From assembly GCF_943737005.1 (NCBI RefSeq), contig NZ_CALSFU010000008.1, positions 62,001 to 126,000 of the forward strand: DNA of 64,000 nt, read 5' to 3'. Below are positions 18,144 through 27,519 of the stretch, piece by piece. Under the pieces are notes generated by a model that saw only the letters and a list, made by a program, of their open reading frames with translations, was not told the origin of the DNA and searched no databases. Position 1 is the first letter of the stretch. Every line of letters begins with the position of its first letter. A program made the translations under genes and the position numbers. This DNA is from Achromobacter sp. Marseille-Q4962 (GTDB taxonomy: Bacteria; Pseudomonadota; Gammaproteobacteria; Burkholderiales; Burkholderiaceae_B).

Positions 18144-18611
18144 ATGCCGGAAAACCTTAGAAACGAAAATCCCGTCCTGGATGGCATCGACCGCCGGCTG
18201 GTGGAACTGCTGACGGCCAACGCGCGCACGACCACGGCCGATCTCGCGCGCCAGGTGGGCATGTCCGCGCCCAGCGTGGCCGACCGCTTGCGGCGGCTGG
18301 AGGAATCGGGCGTGATCCGGGGCTACACGCTGGACGTGGACCCGCAGGCGCTGGGCTACACGCTGGCGGCCATCGTGCGCATCCGGCCGCTGCCCGGCCA
18401 GCTCAAGCGGGTGGAAGGCCTGATCCGCGAGATCGAGGAATTCGTGGAGTGCGACAAGGTCACCGGCGACGACTGCTTCATCGCGCGCATGGCGCTGCGT
18501 TCTATCGGCCACCTGGACGGCATCCTGGACAGGCTGAGCGAACACGCCGAAACCAATACCGCCATCGTCAAGGACCACACCGTGCGGCGGCGCCTGCCGC
18601 CGCTGCGCTGA
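18144..18611 (+). CDS. Lrp/AsnC-family transcriptional regulator
   Basis: A 155-residue regulator with an N-terminal helix-turn-helix (ARTTTADLARQVGMSAPSVADRL) and a C-terminal RAM/ACT-like effector domain (about 70-150). The start at 18144 is supported by GGAGGG about 7 bp upstream; the frame extends to 18042 without support. The region before it is AT-rich and shared with the divergent EamA transporter, which it probably controls in response to an amino acid. Confidence 0.9.
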   Translation: MPENLRNENPVLDGIDRRLVELLTANARTTTADLARQVGMSAPSVADRLRRLEESGVIRGYTLDVDPQALGYTLAAIVRIRPLPGQLKRVEGLIREIEEFVECDKVTGDDCFIARMALRSIGHLDGILDRLSEHAETNTAIVKDHTVRRRLPPLR

Positions 18612-18630
18612 GCGCAAGCCGGCCGCCGGC

Positions 18631-19125
18631 TCAGGGCGCGGGCGCGGCCAGGGCCTGGGCGATGTCGTCGCGCAGGCTGTCGGGCGCGTCGGTGGGCGCA
18701 TAGCGCTTGATCACCTGGCCGTCGCGCCCCACCAGGAACTTGGTGAAGTTCCACTTGATGCCCTCGGTGCCGAACACGCCGGGCTGTTGCGACTTGAGCC
18801 AGCGGTACAGCGGGTGCGCCTGCTCGCCGTTGACCTCGATCTTGGCAAAGAGCGGAAACGTGATGTCGTACTGCGTGGTGCAGAAATTGCGGATCTCGGC
18901 TTCGTCGCCCGGCTCCTGGCGGCCGAACTGGTCGCACGGGAAGCCCAGCACGGTGAGGCCGTCTTCGCGGTACGAACGGTACAGATCTTCCAGGCCGGAG
19001 TACTGCGGCGTGAAACCGCACTTGGAGGCCACGTTCACCACCAGCAGCACGCGGCCGCGGTAGGTGTCGAGGGATTGTTCCGCGCCGTCGATGGTGCGGG
19101 CGGAGAAATCGTAGATCGTGCTCAT
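18631..19125 (-). CDS. Glutathione peroxidase family (cysteine type)
   Basis: A 164-residue thiol peroxidase. The catalytic cysteine is C36 in NVASKCGFT, with partner residues in FPCDQFGRQEPG and WNFTKFLVGRDG. It is a Cys (not selenocysteine) enzyme like BsaA/BtuE and probably uses thioredoxin or glutathione to reduce hydroperoxides in the cytoplasm. It is convergent with the Lrp-type gene and 18 bp downstream of the MFS gene on the same strand. Confidence 0.92.
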   Translation of the reverse strand: MSTIYDFSARTIDGAEQSLDTYRGRVLLVVNVASKCGFTPQYSGLEDLYRSYREDGLTVLGFPCDQFGRQEPGDEAEIRNFCTTQYDITFPLFAKIEVNGEQAHPLYRWLKSQQPGVFGTEGIKWNFTKFLVGRDGQVIKRYAPTDAPDSLRDDIAQALAAPAP

Positions 19126-19143
19126 GAGGCTCCTCGGGGCGTA

Positions 19144-20343
19144 TCAGGCATCCGAGCGCGACGGCGTCAGCGCGGAGGATGGCGTAGGCAGTGTAGCGCC
19201 ACGCCGGCCGTGGCGGCGCGTGCCCCAGGAGGCCAGCAGCAGCACGGCGGCCGTCATGGCCGCGGACAGCCACGGCAGCCCGGTCAGGGGCAGGCCGTGG
19301 CCCAGCGCCACGCTGCCCAGGCCGGCGCCGCAGGCATTGCCCAGGTTGAACGCGCCCTGGTTGAGGGTGGAAGCCAGGTTGGGGGCGTCGGCCGCCTGGT
19401 CCACGATCAGCGTCTGCAGCAGGGGCACCACGGCAAAGCCCAGCACGCCCCAGACGAAGGTAACCGTCAGCATGGGCGCGAGCGCGTGCGACGCCCCGGG
19501 CAGCACGGCGAACACCGCCAGCAGCCCCGCGAAAACCCGGCGCAGCGAGGTTTCGAGGCTGCGATCGCCCAGCTTGCCGCCCAGGGTGCTGCCTACCGTG
19601 AGCGCCACCCCGAACAGCAGCAGCACGCCGGTGATGCCGCGCTCGGAAACGCCGGTTACTTCGCGCAGCAGCGGGGCGATGTAGGTCAGCACGCAGAAGA
19701 GGGCCGCCGACGCCAGCACGCTGGCGGCCAGCGGCCACAGCACGCGCACGTCTTTCAGCACCCGGAATTCGCGCAGGATGTTGCCGGGCTGCATGGGGAT
19801 GCGGCCGGGAATCCAGGCCGCCAGGGCCGCGACGGCGGCCATGCCGATGCCGCTCACCACCCAGAACGTGGACCGCCAGCCGGCGGCCTGCCCGAGCGCG
19901 GTGCCCAGCGGCACGCCCAGCACGTTGGCCAGCGTGAGGCCGGTGAACATGAGGGCGATGGCGCTGGAGCGCTGATGGCGCGGCACCAGATCGGCCGCCA
20001 CCACGGCCCCGATGCCGAAGAACGCGCCGTGGCAGAACGCCGTGAAGACGCGCGCGGCCATCAGCAGCCCGTAGCCGGGCGCCAGCGCACAGAGCAGGTT
20101 GCCCAGCACGAAGGTGCTGGCCAGCCCGATCAGCGTGGCCTTGCGCGGCAGGCGCGCCGTGACGATGGCCATGATGGGGGCGCCGATCACCACGCCCATG
20201 GCGTAGCCGGTGATCAGCAAGCCGGCGATGTCGATCGAGATGTGGAGGTCGGCCGCCACATTGGGCAGCAGGCCCATGATGACGAATTCGCTCGTGCCGA
20301 TGCCGAAAGCGGCGGCGGCCAGCGCAATGAGGTGCAGGGGCAT
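19144..20343 (-). CDS. MFS transporter, AraJ/arabinose-efflux (DHA1) type
   Basis: A 399-residue 12-helix permease. The N terminus GTSEFVIMGLLPNVAADL and the loop VVIGAPIMAIVTARLPRK place it in the DHA1 drug/sugar efflux group (AraJ, YdhP). The substrate is unknown. The start at 20343 gives the normal family N terminus; a frame 23 codons longer (to 20412) exists without a ribosome site. Confidence 0.87.
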   Translation of the reverse strand: MPLHLIALAAAAFGIGTSEFVIMGLLPNVAADLHISIDIAGLLITGYAMGVVIGAPIMAIVTARLPRKATLIGLASTFVLGNLLCALAPGYGLLMAARVFTAFCHGAFFGIGAVVAADLVPRHQRSSAIALMFTGLTLANVLGVPLGTALGQAAGWRSTFWVVSGIGMAAVAALAAWIPGRIPMQPGNILREFRVLKDVRVLWPLAASVLASAALFCVLTYIAPLLREVTGVSERGITGVLLLFGVALTVGSTLGGKLGDRSLETSLRRVFAGLLAVFAVLPGASHALAPMLTVTFVWGVLGFAVVPLLQTLIVDQAADAPNLASTLNQGAFNLGNACGAGLGSVALGHGLPLTGLPWLSAAMTAAVLLLASWGTRRHGRRGATLPTPSSALTPSRSDA

Positions 20344-20484
20344 GGGAGAGGGCGCAGCGGGAGGCGCCGGCGAAAAAGACAGCGCGGCGCGAAGGAAAAA
20401 AACGCCCGCCATTCTAGGGCAGGCGCGCAGGCGGCCCCCGCAAGCCCCTGCCGTCGACCAGGGTATACCCTGATGCCGGCCGGC

Positions 20485-21687
20485 TTACACCAGGCCCAGA
20501 TCGGCCGGCGTCACCCCGGGAAACACCTGGGCGAGCCGCGAGCGGTCCAGCCCGTACAGCCGCGAGAACAGGCCGGCGAACACGGCGCGGTATTCGTTGA
20601 GCACCGGGTAATCGCGGTCCTGAAAGAGGGTGTCGCGGCGCACCGCCACCTGCCGGCCCGCGATGCGTCCGCCCCGCACCTGGCCTCCCAGCACCCAGTA
20701 CACCGTGCCGTGGCCGTGGTCCGTGCCTTTGTTGCCATTCTCGCGGAAGGTGCGGCCGAATTCGCTGATGACGACCACGGTCGTCTGGTTCCAGGCCGCG
20801 CCCATGCCGTCTGCATAAGCGGCCAGCGCGCGGCCGAGCTGGCCCAGCCGGTTGGCGAGCAGCCCCGAGGCGGCGCCCTGGCCGACGTGGGTGTCCCAGC
20901 CGCCCACGTCCACGAAGCCCAGGTTGTAGCTGCCGCTCATGAAGCGCGCGATGCGCCGGGCCTCCTGCTCGAGCCTGTCGGCCGAAACCGCGTTGCCGTT
21001 GGCCGCCTGCATCTCGGCCTGCAGGTTTGCCTGCGCGGCGCTCATGATGCGCTGGCCCTCGCTGACCGACGCGGCCAGGTCGGTGCCCCGGTACATGGCG
21101 GCGATGGCGGCGCTGTCCTGCTCGCGCAGGCGCGACTTGCCGGCCGCGCCGCCGAGGTCGATATTGGGCACCCGGTCCGGGCCGCGGAAGATCTGCGGCA
21201 CATCCGAGGTGAAGGCCGCCGGGCTGGCGCGCTGGCCGCCGAGCGCCACGGCCAGCCGGTTGAGGAAGCCCGAGCGGTAATCGCCATCGGCGCCCTTGGC
21301 CGCGCCCTGGCCCAGCTCGATCCGGTTCTGGGTGTCGAAATGGCTGCGGCTGGTGTCGCCGGTGCCCGCGAAAGGCACGAAGGCGAGCTGGCGCTTGCGG
21401 TAGAAGGGCAGCAGGCTTTCGGCCAGCGCCGGATGCAGGGCCCAGCCGTCGGCCAGCGGCAGCGCGGCCTGCGCGCCGGAGCCGGGCCGCGCGATGGCAA
21501 TGTGCGGACGCGATTCGTAATAGAAATCGCTGTCCGCCGGCACCAGCAGGCTGGCGGCATCGTAGGCGCCCCGCATGAAAACGACGAGCAGCCGGTTGCC
21601 GCCGGCGGCGGGCGCGGCATAGAGGCGGCCGGCGCCCAGCGCGAGCGGAGCGGCGGCCAGGGTCTTGAGCAGTTGTCGGCGATCCAT
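20485..21687 (-). CDS. DUF1501-domain exported protein (Tat-type signal)
   Basis: A 400-residue protein of the DUF1501 family, related in fold to alkaline phosphatase/sulfatase-type enzymes. A short twin-arginine-like signal (MDRRQLLKTLAAAPLALGAG) predicts Tat export. Motifs include GGWDTHVGQG, ISEFGRTFRENGN and DHGHGTVYWVLGG, the last two resembling metal-binding positions. It follows the DUF1800 gene by 9 bp; the two families are almost always paired. No biochemical role is established. Confidence 0.87.
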   Translation of the reverse strand: MDRRQLLKTLAAAPLALGAGRLYAAPAAGGNRLLVVFMRGAYDAASLLVPADSDFYYESRPHIAIARPGSGAQAALPLADGWALHPALAESLLPFYRKRQLAFVPFAGTGDTSRSHFDTQNRIELGQGAAKGADGDYRSGFLNRLAVALGGQRASPAAFTSDVPQIFRGPDRVPNIDLGGAAGKSRLREQDSAAIAAMYRGTDLAASVSEGQRIMSAAQANLQAEMQAANGNAVSADRLEQEARRIARFMSGSYNLGFVDVGGWDTHVGQGAASGLLANRLGQLGRALAAYADGMGAAWNQTTVVVISEFGRTFRENGNKGTDHGHGTVYWVLGGQVRGGRIAGRQVAVRRDTLFQDRDYPVLNEYRAVFAGLFSRLYGLDRSRLAQVFPGVTPADLGLV

Positions 21688-21696
21688 GAAAACTCC

Positions 21697-23232
21697 TCAG
21701 CGCCGCATGAATTCGGGCGAGGCCAGCAGGTAGGTGTTGGCGTCGCGAGGATTGCGGGCGCTTTCGATGGCCTGTCGCGTGGCGGACGAGAGCCCGGTGA
21801 ACAGGCCGCTTCGCGCGTCGGCCTCGAGCAGGTCGGGCAGGCGGACGGGCTCGGGCGCTTCGTTCTTGTTCTTGCGGTAGAACGCGGCCGGCGCGGCGGC
21901 GATGGCGCGGGCGGCCTCGAAACGCGCCGTCATCTGGCCCGATCCCGACCAGTCCGATTGCGACAGCGGGTAGCCGTCGGGCGTGAGGCGCAGATTGAGC
22001 GGCTGGCCCAGGCGGCGCAGCAGCGCCAGCCCGGGCCGCGGGTTGACGATGGGCGGCAGGCCGGCATAGGCCAGGCGCAGCGACGAATACACATAATGCA
22101 CCGGATCCTTGAAAACTCCCTTTTCGAGCGACTGCGCGAACTCGGGCGAGCGGAACAGCGCCTCCAGCGTGGCGGCGATGTCGCCGTCCGTTTCCTGGAA
22201 GCGGCGGGCCATGCGCGCGATGGCGGCGTCGGGCGGGGCATCGCCCATGAAGAACTGCGCCAGCTTGGCGCTGATATGCCGCGCGGTGGCGGGATGGCGG
22301 GCCAGCATGTCTACCGCCTGGTCCACTTCGGCCATGCCCGCGCCGGCGATCCGGCGTCCGAGAAAGCGCTTCTCGCCATAGTCGTGGCGGGCCGGGTTGA
22401 ACAGGAACAGTCCGTCTTGGACCACTTGCGCGCGCAGCGCAGGCTTGACGCGGGGCGGCTCCCCGCTGGTGTTCACACCCAGGCCGGTGAGTATGCGCGC
22501 CAGTTCCTGCACGTCGGTCTGCGTGTAGCCTCCCTTGACGCCCAGCGTATGCAGCTCCATGAGCTCGCGCGCGTAGTTTTCGTTGATGTGCCCCGCGGTG
22601 TTGCGCGTGTTGTCCAGGTAGACCAGCATGGCCGGCGAGCGCAGCGTGGCGGCCAGCAGGTCGCGGAACTTGCCCAGCGCATGCGGGCGTATCGCGCGGT
22701 CTTCGTACTGGTCGATATAGGTGCCGATATCGCTCTTGTTGGCGTAGACGTTGAAATGGTTCATCCAGAACCAGGTCATCTGCTCCTGGAGCTGGTTGGG
22801 CGCATACACGGCGCGCAGCAGCGCCCGGCTCGCGGTGGCCTCGGCGCGCTCGCGCGAGACGAGGCGCGCCTGGCGCTGGATCTGCTGCGCGGCGGCGGGC
22901 GGCTTGTCTTTCGCCTCGCGCCGCATGGCCTGCTGCCGGGCCAGCGCCTGCGCCGCGCTCTCGCGCGCGATGGGCAGGGCGTCGATGCTGGCCTGCACGT
23001 CGGGCGGCAGCGCGGCTTTCGGGTCGGGGCGCAGTTGCGCCTGCAGATAGCGTTCGGGCCCCAGCTCGCGCAGGCGGGCCAGTTCGGCGGGCGTGGCGCC
23101 CCAGGTGAGGCGGTTGACGAGCGCCGCATCGCGCGGCGACGCGGCGGGAGCGGCGGGAGGCTGGGACTGCGCCGCCAGGGGCAGCAGCATCAGGGGCGCA
23201 AGGCACAGCGACAGCAGGCGCGGGTACGGCAT
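21697..23232 (-). CDS. DUF1800-domain exported protein
   Basis: A 511-residue protein with a signal peptide (LCLAPLMLLPLAAQSQ) and a DUF1800 domain through most of its length: MTWFWMNHFNVYANK, NYARELMELHTLGV and FRSPEFAQS are family hallmarks. The start at 23232 gives the signal peptide; the frame runs 100 codons further back without one. It is the first gene of the DUF1800-DUF1501 pair. Function unknown; export suggests a cell-envelope or secreted role. Confidence 0.87.
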   Translation of the reverse strand: MPYPRLLSLCLAPLMLLPLAAQSQPPAAPAASPRDAALVNRLTWGATPAELARLRELGPERYLQAQLRPDPKAALPPDVQASIDALPIARESAAQALARQQAMRREAKDKPPAAAQQIQRQARLVSRERAEATASRALLRAVYAPNQLQEQMTWFWMNHFNVYANKSDIGTYIDQYEDRAIRPHALGKFRDLLAATLRSPAMLVYLDNTRNTAGHINENYARELMELHTLGVKGGYTQTDVQELARILTGLGVNTSGEPPRVKPALRAQVVQDGLFLFNPARHDYGEKRFLGRRIAGAGMAEVDQAVDMLARHPATARHISAKLAQFFMGDAPPDAAIARMARRFQETDGDIAATLEALFRSPEFAQSLEKGVFKDPVHYVYSSLRLAYAGLPPIVNPRPGLALLRRLGQPLNLRLTPDGYPLSQSDWSGSGQMTARFEAARAIAAAPAAFYRKNKNEAPEPVRLPDLLEADARSGLFTGLSSATRQAIESARNPRDANTYLLASPEFMRR

Positions 23233-23452
23233 GAAACGGGCACCTTTATTGGACTCGACTAGCGTGGGACAGGATAATCGGCCGGCCGCTCCCGGCGCGG
23301 CGCCGCTTGAAACGCGAGGAAACGGATCGTTTGCGAAAGCGCGCAATCCGCGGCGCCGGCAGGGCCATGGCAGCGCCCGCCGCGAGCCCGGCCTATGATG
23401 CAGGCAGGCGCCACGCGCCCGCTGGGCGTATCGGCTTTCTCGGGAGAAGACC

Positions 23453-23794
23453 TTGCAGGGAATGACGGAACGGCTCGAAGCCATGCTGGCCCAGGGCACG
23501 GACAACATGTTGTTGCGATTTTCGCTGGGCAAGGCCTATGCCGAGCAGGAGCGCCACGAGCAGGCCCAGGCGCATCTGCGCGCCGCGCTGGCTTTCGACC
23601 CCGGCTACTCGGTGGCCTGGAAATGGCTGGGCAAGGCCTGCCTGGGCGCCGGCGATGTCCAGGGCGCGCGCGCGGCCTGGGAATCCGGCTTGCAAGCCGC
23701 GCAGGCGCGCGGCGACCAGCAGGTCGTCAAGGAAATCCAGGTCTTTCTCAAGCGCCTGGACAAGCAGGCCGCCACGCGCGGCGAGGGCAGCTAG
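23453..23794 (+). CDS. Small tetratricopeptide-repeat protein
   Basis: A 113-residue protein with about two and a half TPR units (LRFSLGKAYAEQERHEQAQAHL, then WKWLGKACLGAGDVQGARAAW). A TTG start at 23453 is chosen because GGGAG lies 7 bp upstream; ATG 23462 is an alternative. TPR proteins scaffold protein complexes; no partner is evident. It is divergent from the DUF1800 gene across 220 bp that otherwise shows no gene. Confidence 0.75.
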   Translation: MQGMTERLEAMLAQGTDNMLLRFSLGKAYAEQERHEQAQAHLRAALAFDPGYSVAWKWLGKACLGAGDVQGARAAWESGLQAAQARGDQQVVKEIQVFLKRLDKQAATRGEGS

Positions 23795-24049
23795 GCAAGA
23801 CGCGCCCGACCGGGCCCGGGCATGGAAGCCGATGTAAAAACTAAGAGCAGATGTGTCTGGCGGCGTGCCTGGGCATCCGGCCTGCCGAGGGCGCGCCAGG
23901 ATGCTTCATGCGGCGGCGGATGCGTCCGCGGAGCGTGCGGCGCGGCCCGCGCGGTCCGTCAAACCGTGAAACACGCTGGCCCGGCCGGCGTATTGACGCG
24001 GCCTGGGGGCGGGCATGTAATCGGACCAACAATCAACAAGATCGATACC

Positions 24050-25495
24050 ATGGGACATCTGATGGACTTCCGCCCGTCCGCGCTGCAAGGACGCACTTGC
24101 GCCGGCCTGTCGCCGCAACAGGTCCTGCAGGGATTGTGGCGTCTCGCTGACCTGCCGGGCGAAGCGCTCGATTTCGTGGACCTGCCCGGCGCCGAGCCGG
24201 TGCTGCCTTCTTCCTTCGCGGTGGGCACCGCGGCGCAGGCCAGCATCGCGGCGGCGGCGCTGGCGGCGGCCGAACTGCGCCACCTGCGCGGCGGGCCGCG
24301 CCAGCGGGTGTCCGTGGACATGCTGCACGCCGCGCAGGAATGCCGCAGCTATTTCAAGATCAACGGCATCATCCCCAATCCGTGGGATCCGATCACCGGC
24401 GTGTATCCTTGCGCCGACGGCTGGGTGCGCATCCATGCCAATTTCGCGCATCATCGCGACGGCGCGCTGGCCTTGCTGGGCTGCCCGCCCGGCGAAGGCA
24501 CCAAACGCGAAGCGGTGGAACGCGCCCTGCAGCGCTGGCGCGCCGCCGATTTCGAGCAGGTGGCGGCCGACGCCGGCATGGTGGCCGCGGCCATGCGCAG
24601 CTTCGATGAATGGGACCGCCACCCGCAGGGCCAGGCGGTGGCCAGGCAACCGCTCTTTACCATCGAGCGCATCGGCGAGGCCGATCCCCGGCCGCTGCCC
24701 AAGTACGCGCCCGACGCCCGGCCGCTGAAGGACATCCGCGTGCTCGACCTCACGCGCATCATCGCGGGCCCGGTCTGCGGCCGCGCGCTGGCGGCCTACG
24801 GCGCCGACGTGATGCTGGTCAATTCGCCGCTGCTGCCCAACATCGACAACATCATCGACACCAGCCGAGGCAAGCTCTCGGTGCTGGCCGACCTGGACAC
24901 CGCCGACGGCCGCATCGCCCTGGGCAACCTGCTGCGCACGGCCCACGTGTTCGTGCAGGGATATCGGCCCGGCGGGCTCGCGGCGCTGGGCTTCGGCCCC
25001 GAAGACGCCGCGCGCATCCGGCCCGGCATCGTCTATGTGTCGCTGTCGGCCTACGGTACGCAAGGGCCCTGGGCCGGGCGGCGCGGCTTCGACTCGCTGG
25101 TGCAGACGGCCACCGGCTTCAACCACGCCGAGGCCGAGGCCGCGGGCCAGGCCGCGCCCAAGCCCATGCCGGTACAGATTCTGGACCATGCCTCGGGCTA
25201 TCTGATGGCGTTCGGCGCGCAGGTGGCCCTGGCGCGCCAGGCCACCGAAGGCGGAAGCTGGCACGTCCGCGTTTCGCTGGCGCAGACCGCCCATTGGCTG
25301 CGCGGCCTGGGCCGCGTCGAGGGCGGGTTGTCCTGTCCCATGCCGGGTTTCGACGGGTTGCTGGAAACCGGGCCTTCCGGTTTCGGCGAGCTCGAGGCCG
25401 TGCGGCACGCCGCGCAGTTCGCGGACACGCCGGCGCGCTGGACCCGTCCGTCGTGCCCGCCGGGCACGCATCCGCCCGTCTGGCCTTTTGCGTAA
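24050..25495 (+). CDS. Family III CoA-transferase (CaiB/BaiF-like)
   Basis: A 481-residue enzyme. The core from about residue 230 has IRVLDLTRIIAGPVCGRALAAYGADV, the SRGKLSVLADLDT loop, and RGFDSLVQTATG carrying the aspartate expected to form the acyl intermediate. The first 220 residues are a related but diverged half, so the order is unlike the 400-residue enzymes such as CaiB. It probably moves CoA between carboxylic acids; the substrate is not evident. The region 23795-24049 before it holds no gene I can support. Confidence 0.82.
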   Translation: MGHLMDFRPSALQGRTCAGLSPQQVLQGLWRLADLPGEALDFVDLPGAEPVLPSSFAVGTAAQASIAAAALAAAELRHLRGGPRQRVSVDMLHAAQECRSYFKINGIIPNPWDPITGVYPCADGWVRIHANFAHHRDGALALLGCPPGEGTKREAVERALQRWRAADFEQVAADAGMVAAAMRSFDEWDRHPQGQAVARQPLFTIERIGEADPRPLPKYAPDARPLKDIRVLDLTRIIAGPVCGRALAAYGADVMLVNSPLLPNIDNIIDTSRGKLSVLADLDTADGRIALGNLLRTAHVFVQGYRPGGLAALGFGPEDAARIRPGIVYVSLSAYGTQGPWAGRRGFDSLVQTATGFNHAEAEAAGQAAPKPMPVQILDHASGYLMAFGAQVALARQATEGGSWHVRVSLAQTAHWLRGLGRVEGGLSCPMPGFDGLLETGPSGFGELEAVRHAAQFADTPARWTRPSCPPGTHPPVWPFA

Positions 25496-25531
25496 ACGCG
25501 GCCGGGGCCGTCCGCCGGAGAAGCCGGCCCG

Positions 25532-26071
25532 CTACGGCTGGCGGGCCTTCCATTCCTTCAGGGCGCGCAGTGTGTTGGCCACGTGCCGGTCGGGATTCAT
25601 GTCCGTGTACTCGTACAGCACCTTGCCCTGCGGCGAAATCACATAGGACACGCGCTGCGCGCGGTCGGGGCGGCGGTCGTGCACGGCATCGTAGGCGCGC
25701 ATGATCTTGCCGTCGCCGTCGGCGGCCACCGCGAACTTGCTGCGGCATTCGCTGACCGAGAACTTGCGCAAGGTGTCGATGTCGTCGGCCGACACGCCGA
25801 TGACGGTGGCGCCCAGCGCCTTGTATTCGTCCGTGGCTTCGGCGAAATCGTGGGCCTCGATGGTGCAGCCCTGGGTGAAGGCCGCCGGGAAGAAATACAG
25901 CACGACGGGGCCTTGCTTGAGCGCCTGCTGCAGGTGGAAGTCATACACCTTGCCGCCCAGCGAGGCGGGGGCGGTGAAATCGGGGGCGGGCGCGCCCACG
26001 TCCAGCGCGGCCCGGGCGGGCGAAGTGGCGAGCAGGCCGCAGGCCAGCAGCAGGGTGGCGATACGCGTCAT
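25532..26071 (-). CDS. Exported peroxiredoxin (AhpC/TSA, Bcp-like)
   Basis: A 179-residue thiol peroxidase with a signal peptide (cleavage after SPARA near residue 21), so it acts outside the cytoplasm. The peroxidatic cysteine is C69 in AAFTQGCTIEAHDF; C109 in VSECRSKF could be the resolving residue. A periplasmic location is unusual for Bcp-type enzymes, which are mostly cytoplasmic. It is downstream of the YXWGXW gene on the same strand, 66 bp apart with a stem-loop between. Confidence 0.87.
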   Translation of the reverse strand: MTRIATLLLACGLLATSPARAALDVGAPAPDFTAPASLGGKVYDFHLQQALKQGPVVLYFFPAAFTQGCTIEAHDFAEATDEYKALGATVIGVSADDIDTLRKFSVSECRSKFAVAADGDGKIMRAYDAVHDRRPDRAQRVSYVISPQGKVLYEYTDMNPDRHVANTLRALKEWKARQP

Positions 26072-26094
26072 TGAAATCTCCCTGGAGAAATCCG

Positions 26095-26122
26095 GCGCCG
26101 CCGCGAACGGCGGCGGCTTGTT
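26095..26122 (-). other. GC-rich stem-loop between the YXWGXW and peroxiredoxin genes
   Basis: CGCCGCCG and CGGCGGCG form a strong hairpin with a 4-base loop (TTCG on the minus strand). There is no convincing U tract, so it may be a pause or stability element in the minus-strand transcript, not a clear terminator. Confidence 0.4.
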
Positions 26123-26137
26123 CCATCTTTCCCGATA

Positions 26138-27499
26138 TTAGTCCCGACCCGGGCCATCGCGCTCGCCGCGGCCTCCCCGGTGTTCGCCGCCGGGTTGCGC
26201 GCCGCGCGCTCCGCGGTCGCCCGCCTGCGGCCCGCCGCGTTCCGCGCGCGGGCCCGTGTCGCGGCGTTCGCGCGGCTGCGCCTCCGGACGCGAGCCCTGC
26301 CAGCCGGGCCTGTCGCCGCCGCGCCGGTCCGCTTCGGGAGCGCGTTCCTGGCCGCCGCGCGGCGGCGCGCGGAAGCGTTCCGCACCGGCATCGCGCGCCG
26401 GTCCGCGCGGCCCGGCATCGGACCCGGGCTGCGGCCGAGGCCCGCGCGCGCCGTCGTGCCCCGGCTGCTGGCCCGCGCGGTGCAGGGCATCGCGCCCGGG
26501 TTGCGAGCCCGGCGGGCGCGCGGCATCGGCCCCGGGCTGGCCTGTGCGGTGCAAGTCATCGCGCCCGGGTTGCGGCGATGGTCCACGGACGGCGTCATGC
26601 CCCGGCCGCAAGCCGGCGCCGCGCGGAGCATCGGGCACGTCCGGCGCGCCAGGGCGGCGGCCGGGGCCGCGGCCTGCGTCGGGGCCAGGAGCGTGCGCCG
26701 CATCGGGGCGCCCGTCGCGTCCGGGCCTGCCGCGTTCCGGCGCATGGTCCACGTAGGCATGCGGCGGCCGGCCGCGGTTGTGCTCGAAGAACTGCGCGCG
26801 GTTGGCGCCCGCCTCGCGTGCGAAACCGCGCTGCATGTCCGTGGGCGGATCGTGGCGCTCATGGCGCGCGGCCAGCTCGCGCGGATCGGGCGCGCGCCGT
26901 ATGCCGCCCGGGCCGCCGTGATAGCTGATGCGGCGGTTGTCGTGGCGAATCGTCACAGGATGCGAATACACGTGGGTGATGCGCGTGATGTTCACGTTGG
27001 TCACGGCGCGGTTGTAGTAGTAATGGCCGCTCTTCCAGTAGCCGCCCACGAAGCCGATGCCGATGTAGCCGAAACCGTAATCGATGCCGCCGTAGAAGCC
27101 GATGTGAGGGCCCCAGTACCCCGGGTGCCACAGGTATGCGCCATCGGCGTAAGCCCAGTAGCCCGGCGTCCAGAGCGCGCCGGTGTAGGGCGCCGGCACC
27201 CATGCGCCCGGCACCCAGAAGAAGCCGTAGGCGTTGCGGCTCCAGTAGCCGGGCACCCAGATATAGCCGTCCGCCGGGGGCGGCGGCTGTGTGTAGACGG
27301 GCAGGGGCGGCGGCGGCTCGGGGCTGCGGTCCACCGGCGCGAGGTTCGCGCCGGCCGGATCCGTTGCGTCATAGTCATAGGCCGGCGCCGCTGGCGCGGC
27401 GGGCGCCGCCGGGGCCGCGACCTGGGCCCATGCCCCGAAGCAGGCGGCGGACAGGAGCGCGGCGGCCGCGGGCCGCCTCCAGGCAGGGCGCAATGTCAT
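26138..27499 (-). CDS. YXWGXW-repeat exported protein with a long Arg/Gly/Pro-rich tail
   Basis: A 453-residue exported protein with a signal peptide ending AWAQ. At about 75-150 it has four tandem aromatic units of the type Y/F-x-W-x-PG-x-W (YIWVPGYW, FFWVPGAW, ALWTPGYW, YLWHPGYW), the YXWGXW repeat family, then a glycine/tyrosine-rich sheet region (FVGGYWKSGHYYYNRAV). The last 200 residues are low-complexity, rich in R, G, P, D and H, with loose repeats such as QPGRDALHRAG. The tail is strongly charged and probably disordered. Function unknown; the tiny lipoprotein gene lies 20 bp upstream in the same operon. Confidence 0.82.
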   Translation of the reverse strand: MTLRPAWRRPAAAALLSAACFGAWAQVAAPAAPAAPAAPAYDYDATDPAGANLAPVDRSPEPPPPLPVYTQPPPPADGYIWVPGYWSRNAYGFFWVPGAWVPAPYTGALWTPGYWAYADGAYLWHPGYWGPHIGFYGGIDYGFGYIGIGFVGGYWKSGHYYYNRAVTNVNITRITHVYSHPVTIRHDNRRISYHGGPGGIRRAPDPRELAARHERHDPPTDMQRGFAREAGANRAQFFEHNRGRPPHAYVDHAPERGRPGRDGRPDAAHAPGPDAGRGPGRRPGAPDVPDAPRGAGLRPGHDAVRGPSPQPGRDDLHRTGQPGADAARPPGSQPGRDALHRAGQQPGHDGARGPRPQPGSDAGPRGPARDAGAERFRAPPRGGQERAPEADRRGGDRPGWQGSRPEAQPRERRDTGPRAERGGPQAGDRGARGAQPGGEHRGGRGERDGPGRD

Positions 27500-27519
27500 G
27501 GCGGTTCCCCGATGCGCCC

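Noticed and set aside
18787-23262. A 1491-codon open frame on the plus strand
   Set aside because: It is antisense to glutathione peroxidase, the MFS gene and the DUF1501/DUF1800 pair, all with clear motifs. Its translation is a low-complexity G/R/A/Q/H text typical of an open antisense frame in GC-rich DNA.
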